Shown here: positions 25,640 through 38,373 of the stretch, one piece after another
Position numbering within the stretch: position 1 is the first letter of the stretch
Layout of the letters: each line of letters opens with the position of its first letter
Source: Trema orientale
Lineage: Eukaryota > Streptophyta > Magnoliopsida > Rosales > Cannabaceae
Assembly: GCA_002914845.1 (NCBI GenBank)
Contig: JXTC01000540.1
Span: forward strand, 102,518 to 166,517
Reading direction: 5' to 3'
Length of the DNA: 64,000 nucleotides
Made by a program: the position numbers and the translations under genes
The notes under the pieces: generated by a model
What the model saw: only the letters and a program-made list of their open reading frames with translations
Database searches by the model: none
Told to the model about the DNA's origin: nothing

Positions 25640-27060
25640 GTTTATATTCTTCTGCTATAAATATTTTCAAAAGAAATAATTTTTACGTCCATTTGCTAAA
25701 TCCCATAATCGAGACTTGTTGCAATGAATAAAAAAAATCCAAATGGACTTAAGCATAGCAAGTAGAGAGAGCTTCCTCATAATTGATATATTCTTTCTAA
25801 GTGAAACACTTTGCTACCAATCTAGCTTTAAAGTTTCTACCTTTCCATCAACTCACCCTTTTTTTTTTTGTTTTAGTATACCTACTTGCAACTTATGGGT
25901 TTTATCCTATCTGGCAAGTTTACAAGAGTCCAAACTTGAATAGAGTACATTACATTGCCATTTATCAATGGCTTACATCTACCTCTTTTATAGCTTCTTT
26001 GTAGATATTCCAAAGATTAGTATCATTGCCGTTTGGGACTCTCTTTACAAACTTTCCTAAAAATGTACGTTATGAGCTATTTTTCTACTCTTCCACTATG
26101 TCGGGCTCCTTAGGTTGTTGATCATTAGGTGGTATAAAATCTTCTTTTGGTATCATCTCAATTTCTTCATATGGAACTTATTTCAGTATATATTCTCATA
26201 AAACTTCTTCCAAAATCATCTTACTTTTGGGCTTAAAATACTTCATATAGTCATCCTCTAAAAAAGTTATACTTTTCAGAATAAAAAATTTATTATCGTT
26301 ACGACTATTAAAATATATTCTTTCATTTATTTGGGAAATCTTATAAAAATGCATGTCTCAATATGCATTTCCATTTTTTTATCTTAGCCTTACATGTGCG
26401 GTGCACCTTGAATATTTGAAAGTATTGTAGACCAGGTTTTCCTCCTGTTCACAACTTTGATGATGTCCTAGGTACATATTTAGATCATGAAACCACATTA
26501 AGAATATACATAGTTGTTTATAAGATATATTCTGAAACAAACTATATAGCATTGAATAGTTGAGCATGGATCTAACCATTACCAAAAGTATTCTATTTCT
26601 TTTCTTTGCCCATGCCATTTTGGTAGGGTATCCTTGACAAAGAAAGTTGGTGTAGAATTTCATTATCTATCAAATATTGTTGAAACCCATCGGATAGAAA
26701 TTCTCCTCCACGATCTGATCAAAGAAGTTTTTTAAGTTTTTCTCTAACTAGTTCTCAATCTCAGCATTAAGTTCTATGAACATTTCAATGGCTTAAGACT
26801 TAGCACAAATGAGATAAATATAACCAAATCTTGAGTAGTCATTAATGAAACTGATGAAGTACTCATATCCTTCTCTTGCTTAAATATTTATGGGACCACA
26901 TAATATTAGAATGGCCTCTTGGACATTTGACATTCAAGACAAGATTCACGGATTGGTAAGTCTTGGAATTCTAATGACTTAGAAGTATGTCACTTATTAG
27001 CCTCTTAAATGCATTTAGGTTAATATGTCTTAAACATAAGGGCCATAATTAATAGTACAT
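25640..27060 (-). pseudogene. Copia integrase and reverse transcriptase N-terminal fragment
   Basis: Reading the minus strand from 27,060 gives a gag-pre-integrase end (CPRGHSNIM), the integrase core (DYSRFGYIYLICAKS, SDRGGEFLSDGF, PYQNGMG, RSMLNYS), an acidic spacer, and the start of reverse transcriptase (QVWTLVNLPDRIKPISCK, FKARLVAK, YINYEEAL). This is the order of Ty1/copia elements. Stops and frameshifts are frequent. The catalytic YVDD region is missing, lost where other LTR sequence interrupts the element. Confidence 0.75.
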
Positions 27061-27139
27061 GACTTATGAAATTATAATATAATTTTCATATAACGACAGA
27101 AATTATATATTAATTTATCATATACTACCTTGTTATAGC

Positions 27140-28680
27140 TGCTGGGATATTTGCCCTAAAAAGCAGATTTTCAATTATACCCTTTGAGTTTAAACGACTT
27201 TCTCTTATATGCAATTATGATATTTTCTAGATTCAACTATCTTAGTTGAATAGTTTATTTATCTGAAAAAGATTCCATGACTTTGCTTGTGTATAAAGAA
27301 ACAAACATGATTAAGTATTAATTATGGGGAGATCTTAATCCTTGATGTTTGACTGGACTTACTTTCATGAGTTGTAGCCTTTTGATTTGTTAAAAGACTA
27401 ACCTCTATGAAATTAGAGGTGAACTCTGGCATATTGGAGGTTATGGCTTATGAATTGATGGGAATACTAAATAGTTAAGGACACTATATATTAATGCCAC
27501 TTTAGGTTCTTTCAAGATTCATGGAATAATTAAATCTAAGATCTTAGTATTCACTTTGTGAATTGGTCGATAATTTTGTCTAAATGGCCATTGAGAACAA
27601 AATTATCTACAACATTATTCCTTGATAGAAAGATGGTAACTTAAAGGTAAATATGTGTTGGAGGGGTATTACGGTAATTTCACCTATCCAACTACGGCAT
27701 TGTATAGGGATTCTATGTGTGGTATAGAATACGCTAGATGGATCGGTTAATCTTGGTTAGTTGATTGAATCTCTATAAAAGACATGACATCTAATCTAAG
27801 AGTACAGTATTGGGCCTTTAGTGGAGTGTTCCTTTTACTAATAATATTTATATAAATACCATAATAAGAGTTATTATGTATTTATTATATTATTGGAGCT
27901 TAGATTACTTGGATCCATTAGGTCCCTTGTCTAACTCAATAAAGCTTATTAATTAGTTGGTGGTATTTGTGAAATTAGTTTAATGAAATTGTGTAAAATA
28001 ATGATTCTACATAGAAGTTGGTACTTTTATAAATAAGTTACATGAGTTGGACATATTTATAAAAATACACCCAAAGCCCAAATTGGAGAACAAGCCCAAT
28101 TCTAGTTGGACTAGGGTTAGCAGTTTTTGGCCTCATATATATAAGATACATGAGAGAAAAACTATATAGTAACACTAGCATGCTACACGAAAATTAGAGG
28201 GAGAAAGAGAGAGAAATTCGGCCACCCTTAGGCTAAGTGAGAGAGAAAAAGTTTCCGGCAATCTTACAATCTCATCTCACGTCCCGGTGTTCCAAAAGAT
28301 CAAGAAGGTGTTCATGATCGTTCTCCAACGAAGGATTCAACTTGGTGCCCACTCACCTTTTCAACCAAGAGCAAGAGGATAGACAAGAAGATCTAGGGTT
28401 AGAGGTTTGGTCACTATCTACAAGGAGATCAAGGAGGAGCACGCTACAAGAGGTAAACCCTAATCCGAACTCTAGGGTTTGTGCATCTAGATTTGATTTA
28501 TGTTATACATGATTCTGTATATGATATATGCATGTAATATGGTTATGAAAATAGTTTTTATGTAAAAATTTTAAAACTTAAATACGCTAATTATTCCGCT
28601 GCGTTCATGATGTGATCATGTATTTTCCATAGTTATCATGCATGTATGTTTTTTGTCTTAAGTGTTAGACAATTCCAGCA
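27140..28680 (+). mobile_element. Solo Ty1/copia-type LTR, 1,541 bp, with target duplication
   Basis: It starts TGCTGGGATATTTGCCCTAAAA and ends TTCCAGCA, so the ends are inverted TGCTGG/CCAGCA. The 5-bp target duplication ATAGC is perfect on both sides (27,135-27,139 and 28,681-28,685). There is no internal domain, which indicates unequal recombination between two LTRs. A TATA-like CATATATATAAG near 28,130, followed by a leader-like region, supports the plus orientation. Confidence 0.85.
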
Positions 28681-30769
28681 ATAGCATGCAACAGGAATTA
28701 TCAAAATGCTATTACTAATTAATAAAGTTTTTAATAGTATATCATTATCCTATTCGTTGGATAGAGAATAAGACAGGGGTTTTCAGTAGACTATCAACTT
28801 TAGTGTAATTTTAGTCACTCGAGAAGATTTAGAGTATGCTTGGATAGATTTTTATTTTTCGTTTTCTGTTTAAATAAACAAAAATTTATAATTTTTTTAG
28901 AAAACATGCTTGGTAATATTGTTTTTGTTTTCTATTTAAAAAAATTGTAAACAGATTTTTTTTAAAATAATGGATTCCAAAATTTTTTAAAACAAAAGAT
29001 AAACTCGAAAAGTGGTATTTCTAAATAAATTTAGTAAAGTTGTATTTTGTAAATAAAATTTTTAAAAGTGATATTTGCGAAAAAAATTTAATTTTTAAAA
29101 GTGTAATTTTTCTAAATAAATTTTAAAAATAGTATTTTTATAAATCAATTTTTTAAAAAAGGTATTTTTCTAAATCAACTTTTTAAAATGGTATTTTCTT
29201 TCTAATCGAATTTTTAATATTTGTTGTTTTTAATTATTCAAATTAATTAGTTTTAATATTAAAGTAATTTTAAGAATATATTTTTGAATCTCAAAAAGAT
29301 ATTTTGGTAAATTTATCATTCAAAATTAGTTATTGACTTAAAAATTTATTAATTTATTACCGTTCTTAAAATTGACGGATAATATTGATAATAACAAAAA
29401 AAAAAATATATAAATTAAATAAAATGTCAAAAAACAAAGTATACCTACGTAATTATCCCTATTAACTATGGTCAGATTTTTTTTTTAATATAAAAAAACC
29501 ATCCTAACATATTTGAAATTTAGAATCATAAGAACGATATTGTTATTGAAGAATATCAAAATCTCAGTTAATAAAAGTCCAGTTTTGCATAATCCGTTAG
29601 CCTTATATTTTTAAGGAAAAAAATAAATATAAAATTTTCCTAGGAGAATAAAATTTAGGGAAAATATCATCCAGAGTCCCCAAACTGTTCCAATCGTATC
29701 AATTAGGTCCCTAGTTTTTTTTTTGTGGCACTTAAATCCCCAAACCATCACATTATTCATCACATGTTAGTTCCTGATCAACCTTCCATCCAAAACTGAC
29801 GTTAAAAAACCATAAGCCACACGCATGCTTGTTTGTTTAAGGGTATAACGTGAAAACCCAACCAAATCACTATCCAATCTATTGTCTTCTTCATCGAAGT
29901 GTGGCAGCAGTCCCCACACTTCTTCTTCTTCTAGCCTTCTTCTTCTTCATGAGAGATTTTGGGGGAAATTCTAGGGTTTTCATTTTCTCCCAAATTCGAA
30001 GAATAAAGTGGGTCTAATCTTTTCCATCTTGATTCAGGCAATATGGGATTCTTGTTTTACTTTTTCATTCTAACAAGTGATTATAAGATATGAGACGTAC
30101 TATTCTCCATCATACGCTATATGGGTTTGGGATTTTAGAAGAGTGATTTTCTGTTTAGGTATTGTTTGGTACTTTCTTTGTTGAGTGAAGGGATTTTTTC
30201 TTTTTGGGCCACTAATAAATGCCTTTCTTCCTTTCCAACCAAAAATTACTCTTTAATCCTGTATTGTATACAGGACAGAGCCAGACCTAAAACCTAGTGG
30301 GGGCATGACTTAATGATAAAAGCAAAAAAAAAAAATTTAATTGAATGCAAAAAGCAAAATTTTCAAACAAGATCATAGCACAAAAAATGTATTAAAATGA
30401 TATAATTAATTTGGACACATTACAATTAGTTCTTCTATATTTTCATATTGTATAAATGACATCATCATTAATACTAATAGGCGACTAAATTGTCATTCAT
30501 CAGTGGTATTATCTACTTATCTTTTGCAACAAAAATTAATTAGGAATCTACCAAGCTATAGACAAGTTCTCAATTGTATTTACTCGATTATATTCCCAAA
30601 TTAGGTGTCTTAAAAAATTTTATTTTCTATGTTTTGGAATATCCCAATTTCTAGTTAACGTAGTGGCATTTTGGTTTCCTTCCTTTGTTTATTTTTTATC
30701 CCAAATTACATAATTTTTCTATTTTGTATCACTTTTGCCACAAAGTGCACTCTAGCTTAACTAGGGCTC

Positions 30770-31030
30770 ATAACAAAATGACCAAATTTAGACCCATTTT
30801 AAGTAAATATCCCATTTGCAAATACTGTAATAAAAATAATTGATATATCAGTAAATATACCAAGTGTAAAATATTATATATCCAATATAAGAACTAATAT
30901 AATTAGTATAAAAAATATAGATACACCAAATGTAAAAATACATATACTAAGTAATTTAGATATAAAAAGAGAAAAATGGACATTTATTAAACTAACTGTA
31001 AAAAAAAGGACGGCTATTGTAATTTCTCCT
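30770..31030. mobile_element. Small repeat related to 1,298-1,575
   Basis: It begins AACAAAATGACCAAATTTAG and contains ATACCAAGTGTAAAATATTATATA and TACACCAAATGTAAAAATA, the same motifs in the same order as the complement of 1,298-1,575. Two copies 29 kb apart in opposite orientation indicate a dispersed family. Confidence 0.5.
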
Positions 31031-31250
31031 TAAAAAGAGTAGAGTGAGTTAATGTTGATATGAGTAGATGGGCCTTGGGTTGGGAAATGATACTTAGCCC
31101 GATAATGTATTTTTATAGGCTCCTATTCTCTAATTTTTATTTTTTATTTATATATATATATTATACAAAAACATTATATATAAGATTTTTTTTTTCAAAA
31201 GTCAGTTAGGTAATTGCCCCCACTCGCCCTTGAATAGCTCCGTGCGTGAT

Positions 31251-31285
<35 letters not shown>

Positions 31286-31691
31286 GAATTTACACCTAAG
31301 GGGTCTAATAAATTCTTGTGATGAAAAATAAGACTCACTCATTAATATTTTCAAAACTAACCCCAATTGCCATGTCACATATATAAAATTACTTGGATAC
31401 CTTATTTCTTCAACAAACTTCAAATTACTTTAGCCACCACCACCGGTCCCGATCCCGACCCCAGCGGCGGAGCCTCCACTCGATTAGGGTCGAAAATTTT
31501 CGACCGTAGTCGAACTTGTCCGACCACCTCTCCTGGTTGTTCCGATCATTTTTCAACCGGTGGCCGGAAAATGACCTAAAGACTGATTTTACTTCTTCTT
31601 CTTCTTCTTGTTTTTTTTTTTTTTTTTTTTTTGCAGTAGCATTTTTGACCTTCACAATCCTAATAAGTCCAGGAGACACACTTCCTAATTA

Positions 31692-31697
31692 TGGGCC
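31692..31697 (+). promoter_or_regulatory. Site II-like TGGGCC motif upstream of BRF1
   Basis: TGGGCC lies about 150 bp before the inferred first exon, and a second copy is at about 31,071. Site II motifs (TGGGCC/T) are common in plant promoters of growth and translation genes. The motif is short and may be chance. Confidence 0.25.
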
Positions 31698-31849
31698 TAT
31701 ATCTTATGGTAAATACATTCCTATGTTATCCAAGTACTAAAAAAAAAGGTCTGGGAGCTAAGTGATATGATTGGGAAAGTACCCTAGGTGATATTTTCCC
31801 TAAAATTTAAATAGGGATTGTATTAACTTTTTGGCCAAGGCCGCCAATA

Positions 31850-33031
31850 ACCTAGAGCCGAGTCGAAGGAAGCTCTCAGACTTGTCGACGTCATCTCCGG
31901 CGCTCTCGTCTACGTCGACCTCATCTCCGGCGCTCCGGGTTCCGTCGACCTAGTCCACAATCTCACAGGTTCGTATCTCTCTCTCTAATCTGGAACCCCT
32001 GGTATCAAGCCTTTGGTCTTTTCGATTTCAATCAAGCTCTGTGAGGTTTTCTGCTCTTTTGGTGATTTTTCTTGTTTTCTTTTTTCTCCAATTTGGGTCA
32101 CCATGTGTTTGTGTAATTGCCTGAAAGACCATTGATAGTCCGTTTTGAGTTCTCAGAGTAGGTAAATATTATAGTAGGCACGAGGTTATCTCATCCTCTT
32201 GATTCATAAATCCCTCTAGTTGGAGCACTTTGAGATTGCCAAGCTCTGTATGCCTACTAGACTTGTTCAAGATTTTAATCGTTCTTGGCATATGGTAGCT
32301 TTTAGGATCAACCTGCACATAAAACATTAATCTTACATAACACATTTGATATAACTTCTTTGCCCTGTTACATGAGACGTCTTTTCTATATGTGTTAAAA
32401 AGATTCATGATTTATGTCTTTTCCGTACATGTTAAAGGTTTCATCACGAGTTGATGAAAATTCACTTCTGATTTAATGCCTATATCCTTGTCTCTTTGTT
32501 GCTACTTATGTTATTTGATCTTCGGATGTAGACTTTTTTTTTTTTTTGGCTTCTTTGTAGTTATATTTTATGAAATTTATGTGTTTATTTTCCTCGAACA
32601 ATTGTATTTATGGTTTAACTTATATATTTCCTTAATTGTGTGAATTCTGATTGTCTATTTGAGACTCGTGTTTTGGTATAAATTAGAGATGGGATTGTTT
32701 GGTGATTATGACTTTAAGGTGATGGAAATTATGACTTTAAGGTGATGGAAGGTGCTTTAGTGGTTGCTGCTTCAATTCTGACTTCAAAAATATGGATACA
32801 AACGCGAATAAAGCTTCCGCTACTTTTAACTTCTTTTCTTATTCCTTTGATCAATGTGTTAATTCCAATTCTTGGGTTGTTTTAATTTTTTATGAATTTT
32901 TCTTTTCAATGGTGAAGAAAGTGTTTATAATCTACTCGGGTGGCTTTTCTAGTTATTGTTGTTTGGTGCTGTTTAATTGGATTTTCAACAGCTCTTCTTT
33001 TTACGAGCAGACTGATTGATAATATATTACA
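31850..33031 (+). other. Probable 5' leader of BRF1 with a leader intron
   Basis: A GC-richer stretch at about 31,850-31,968 ends in ACAG followed by GTTCGTATC, a good donor. An acceptor GAGCAG at 33,001-33,010 lies 21 nt before the start codon. I infer a noncoding first exon and a leader intron of about 1.04 kb. The first exon holds a near-perfect direct repeat of about 21 nt (GTCGAC, then TCATCTCCGGCGCTC) at about 31,883 and 31,914. The intron contains a 25-bp tandem duplication at about 32,702-32,750 (ATTATGACTTTAAGGTGATGG). Confidence 0.5.
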
Positions 33032-34430
33032 ATGTGGTGTACTCATTGTCAAAAGGATTGCCCTACTACTGAAGAGGATGGCAAGATGTGAGTAACTTAT
33101 TTTGCAAGTCTACATGATTCACTTTATCTTCTTCTTCTTCTTCTTCTTTTTTTTTTTTTGGTTTTTCGGTGAAAATATTGTTCATAATTTTTTGCATTGC
33201 GTATTCTTTTTTACTTAGCTTGGTTTAATCTCTTTCCTACTTTTATTGATTATTATGCTTTTTAATAGATGGTGTGACTTTTGTGGAAGAGTTATCTGTG
33301 ACTCTTTTTTTACGGAAGATCCTAGTTTTGTTAAAGGCCCTGGAGGGGAGGTATGTGATTTTCTTGATTTTCAATTATTGTCATAGATGAGAATCACACT
33401 TCTCCTCGAGCTCCTTTTTTTTTATTTAAAATTTTTATTTTATTTTATTAAGATTGGGGTGGGGGGAATTGAACTTAATACCTCATCAATATTGGAGGTG
33501 GGTGTGGTTACCAATTAGGCTAAGCCTGTGACCATTTCTCGTCGAGTTTTATCTTTTCATAATTTCCTCCTCCTGTTTTCAGAGCCACTTGTCAGGTAAC
33601 TTTGTAAGATCCATTGCAACTGACTTCTCGGATTCCTTTAGAAGGACTTTGGACAAGGGTATGTAACTTTTATTTTCAAATGCTTTTGGATTGTTTTAGT
33701 TATATATCAAATCCCTTCATTCTGAATTTTAGAATTTAGAGTGTCATATTATCATAAGAACTATCATATTAATGACTCTGTGCCATATAGTATGCGTAAG
33801 TATCCTCTTTTTTATTAAAGATAGTACATGTGGCATACTTTTCAAACTTGTGTTCTGGTGGAGGGAATAACAAACAAAGACCATATTCATTAGAAACAAT
33901 ACCACAAAACAGGATTTGGGATAAGCAGTCCACAAAAACATCGAAACTTAAAAGAGATTATAAAATGTCCTTCCAATCCCTTAGTAAATCAGAAAACAAA
34001 AGAATTTGATTGCGTAGATTTTGTGATTCTTCTTTATAAGAAGCGACCAAATTTTGTTAATAGATAAAATTTCAAAGGGGGAACAGGATGTCCTCCCTTT
34101 CAAAAACCTACAGAAAATAACCCCAATCCTTCAGAAAATCAGAAACAATTACGTTTATAAATTCCTTTAAGTTAACTAACCACAAAGTCACACAAAATTT
34201 ATTTCCCATCCTTTATTTTGACTTCAATATCCACATATTTTTTCCCACCATAATGCCCAACAAACAGCCAAAACTGCCGACTTCCCCATTTTCTTACTCT
34301 TAGATTTTGTGGTATGAGGGTCATGATAAATTACAGACCTGGTTTTAGGGTGGTGAGATGATATCCGTCCACAATCTACGATATGCATTTTTAATTGTAT
34401 CACCAGTAATTCTTGATTATTTTTATTTTG

Positions 34431-34485
<55 letters not shown>

Positions 34486-37400
34486 TTTTGGTGTTTTATA
34501 GGAAAAGATGAAATAAGGCATATAGCTAGAAGCTTGGAGATGGATGATGCTATAATCAATCCATCTTTCTCATTTTACAGGGTGAGGTTTCAGTTTGATT
34601 TGCTTTCTTTTCTTCTCACTTTTTTTTTGTCCCCCACTTCAAATGTGATTGATGTGTCCTTTCACCGAGAGGCATATTTATATCTGGAAGATGATATGGA
34701 TATTTTGCAGATGGCAGTTGAGCGCAATTTCACAAGAGGCCGTAGAACAATACAAGTTGCAGCTGCTTGTATATATATTGCATGTCGGTGAGTAGTCTTT
34801 GTTAAGTGATTTTCTTGTGTCTTATGCAATTGGTTTTGAAAATCAATGTAGTTGGCTTTCTTCCATAGTAATCCGGTTGAAACTTTTATTTATTTATTAT
34901 TGTTATTATATTTTTTCTGAAACCAATATAGTGTCTCCTACCCAGAAAGAAAGAAAAAGATTAATTGTTGAGAAAAGAAAGAATCTTCAACCATTGGGTA
35001 CTAGCATGCATCTATTTAACTACAACAAAAGGATGTGCTTGTATAACACTAGCATGATATTTGTAGAAGGAACCGGAAAGGTGCATGTATGAAATATTTT
35101 TTTTATTATTTGCCATTTATAGTATGCAGCTCAGGACCCACAACTTTGAATTTTTCTGTCTTGAACCACCATAGGGATACAACAAACAACACCACTTCCC
35201 ACACATCGATTTGTTTCTTAAAAGCTGCAAAGTTCTTTGTCATGATCATTATTATTTCTGATCATGCAATTTAATTGTTCTCCCCCCTCCCCCATTAAAT
35301 ATATATTGTAACTTGGTTTGTAGCTCATTCTTCCTTTATTATTTTATTTTTAATGGGGTCCTTTCTCTTTATTTTAGTTTTTTGTTCTGGAGATCAGTCA
35401 AAGAAATTTGGAAAAAAAAAGGAAAAATTCTTGAAAAACAAAAATATTTGTAAAAATTTTGATTGTAACGTTGTCTGGTGTACTAGTTTTTTTCATTTGT
35501 CTTATGACTTACGTACCTGAGGTAGCCAGCATTACACTCAAATTCATGTATTTGCATTTATCAGTCACTGACATCATTCTGTACTTTGACTGACATATTC
35601 CATCGCTTTGGTATTTACTAGAATGCCTCTGTTTATAACATGTTGTATTAAGTCTTAATGGACTTAATAACCTTTACCAGCATTTACATTGTTATGCAGG
35701 ACTGCTGAACCACCCCAACCATATCTACTTATTGACTTCTCAGAAGCTCTAAGTATAAATGTGTAAGTAAGCACTTGTTTTGGTGTCATTAAATCATGAT
35801 ATCTAATATTCACCTAGTTTTCAACAGCAACAAGTAGATCTGGTACTTTTAAAAGTCCACTTTTGCATGTATTGTTGATCAATCTCTTTTTAACATCCGT
35901 AGGTACGTGGTGGGTGCTACGTTTTTGCAGCTTTGTCAACTGTTAAGCCTCGGGGAGCATAATATTATTAAGAGACCCATTGATCCTACCCTTTTTATAC
36001 CTCGTTTCACAGATAGTAAGTAAGCTTCAGCCTCTTAATTATCACGACAAATATACTTTTGTATATACTAAGAAAATGCATGCCACAGTGGGACGTATTG
36101 AGAGCAAGATTGGAGTAATTATAACATTGTCATCATGTATATTTGATAAACTAAAATTCACTTTCATTTTATACATGTATATCTTTAAATGCCTAATAGC
36201 TAACAATATTGGAGTGTGTTTTAAATTTAAAATGTCCAGTCTTCATCGCAAGTGCATGACATAAAAATCTAGAAAAGTCTGAAGGAACATCAGTAGTACT
36301 GCCAGTCTTCCACTTTCAAAGCTAAGCATTTTCATTCAAAATGTAAGGGCCCTAAGGGGGAGAGAATAACAGAAAGAAATTATAAACTGTATCTAATAAA
36401 TAATGATGTACACTTTAGGGTGAAAATGTAGTTGTTTCCAATGTATAAAAAGGCTAGTTTGGGTACCAAGGCATTTTGTCTTGGTTAAGGCGAGAAGCAA
36501 GCCTTGAGGTGCTTTGAGGCGTAAGCCTCAAATTTTGGATTAAAAAAATACATTTAGAGACTTAAAATATGAAGCATTGATAAACAAAGGCAATATATTA
36601 TCATAAAAAGTCATAAAAATCATAGAATTGGAAAATAAAACCTCAAGTCTCAAACAAAGCACAATTTAAAATTCACACACACAATGAAAGGTCTCATAAT
36701 GCAAAAAAGCTAAATTAAATATAGAAATCTAATCTAGATTTAGAAGGATAAAACTTGAGACCATCCCAGCCTATAACAAACTGGACTTAGTGATCATCCT
36801 CCAAATCATCATGGCATGAAGGATCTTCCGAGGAATCATCATATCTTATAGCCCTATCATCCTTTCTATCGTTACTATTAAGAAGAAAAGCACGTGAAAT
36901 GAAATGGGTTGGAGGCTGAAGTGAACTGCTAGGACTTTGTTCTTTTAGTTTAGTTATTCTATTATTTTTTGAGCTAAGACTAAATGCTGTATTTAAAATC
37001 AGACTTGGGCCGCTTATTATAAAGCCAAAATCTTATAAAAAGGGCATAATAATTAAAATAACAGGGAGGCTTAAGCATCCCCAATTATTACCGAGGCTTA
37101 AGTCTTAGTACCCGCCTCAGATGTGGGAGGCTTAGCTTAAGCCTTAAGGCTAAAAGCCATAGCTTCGCAGGGAGGCGAGCCTCAAAAACGCCTTTTTAAA
37201 CCATGGTTGTTTCTTATTCTGTTCAGAATCACTTTTCACGACTTGGGTTTAACTACGAAAACGGAAACAAGAAAAACATAGTCCTAAGAAATGAAGCAAG
37301 TAGTATTAAATATGAAGTGGCGTATGCAAGAGGAACTTCTTAGTACATAACTTGTCAAAAAAGGAAAAATAAACAAATTGTGGTCATGCCGGAGACTGTC

Positions 37401-38342
37401 ATTTGGAGAAAAGGTGAAAACAAGAAGTTGATGGGATGGACTAATGACCTTTATTTATTTATTTATTTTTTCAGATGTCGTTAGGTAAACATTTGAATAA
37501 AGAGTTTCTAGTGACTACAGCAGTATTAGTTTGAATTTGATGCAGGCTATATTGTTGAAAAGTTACATCTTAATTATCATGTAAATAACATTTTTTTTCC
37601 CCTCTCTTTTTGGGGATTCTAGAGTTATTAGGAAGAAAAAATGTTGAGGTTTCTAGAACTGCAATGCGCATCATAGCTAGCATGAAGCGAGACTGGATGC
37701 AGGTATGATATAAGTTGTTATGGTTGTTTCTCAAGGCTTTCTTATTTTTTCCCCATCCATGTACTACTTAAATAAGCTTTTTACAGTTTCCAAATTTGTA
37801 TTAATCTTGCTACTGCCTTAACTCTTAGAGTAGGGTCAGAACACAATACACATACAGAAACACTACACTCAACAACACATTTTTTTTTTTTTTTTAAATG
37901 TAGTTTGATTGAGAATTTGTGCCTTCAGCCACAGAAGGCCACTAGCAAGTGTTTCCAGGGAAAAAAGATTTTACACCCAAAACTCCTAGAGTCCCTCGCC
38001 AAGTTTGTATTGTTTCTTATTAAAGAAAAGTCATTAAAATTTAAAATTCTCTCTCTCTAAGCTCTCTTTTGCAATTTGGGTGATTCAAGACATATATATA
38101 TATAGATCTATATATGGGCACCAATCCAGTAGGTATTTTTTTTAACATACGCAGGTATCGTTTTGGCCAATTAAAATTTATTATGCACGTCATTTTATAG
38201 TAAAAAATAAGACAGAGAAATAGCATTAATGATGCACGCCTTTTCTTGCACATCATTATAGCCGTTGGAGCACCGTTAAAAATACCTATACGGAGGGGGG
38301 GGGGGAACCTACTGGATTGGCAACCTATATATATATATATAA

Positions 38343-38373
<31 letters not shown>

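Larger units (their letters stand above)
28690..31840. other. Gene-free stretch before BRF1
   Basis: This is AT-rich and contains several repeats. About 29,650-29,830 carries a 'GGGAAAATATCATCCAGAGTCCCCAAACTG' type end typical of Mutator-like elements, followed by a CTT-rich stretch. About 30,770-31,030 is a relative of the element at 1,298-1,575. A (TA)n run lies at 31,253-31,282. Bases 31,430-31,580 are GC-rich with short overlapping frames on both strands that I do not recognise. Confidence 0.4.

Noticed and set aside
34224..34559. A 111-codon minus-strand frame containing poly-isoleucine
   Set aside because: It is the translation of the (ATT)n microsatellite within BRF1 intron 3.
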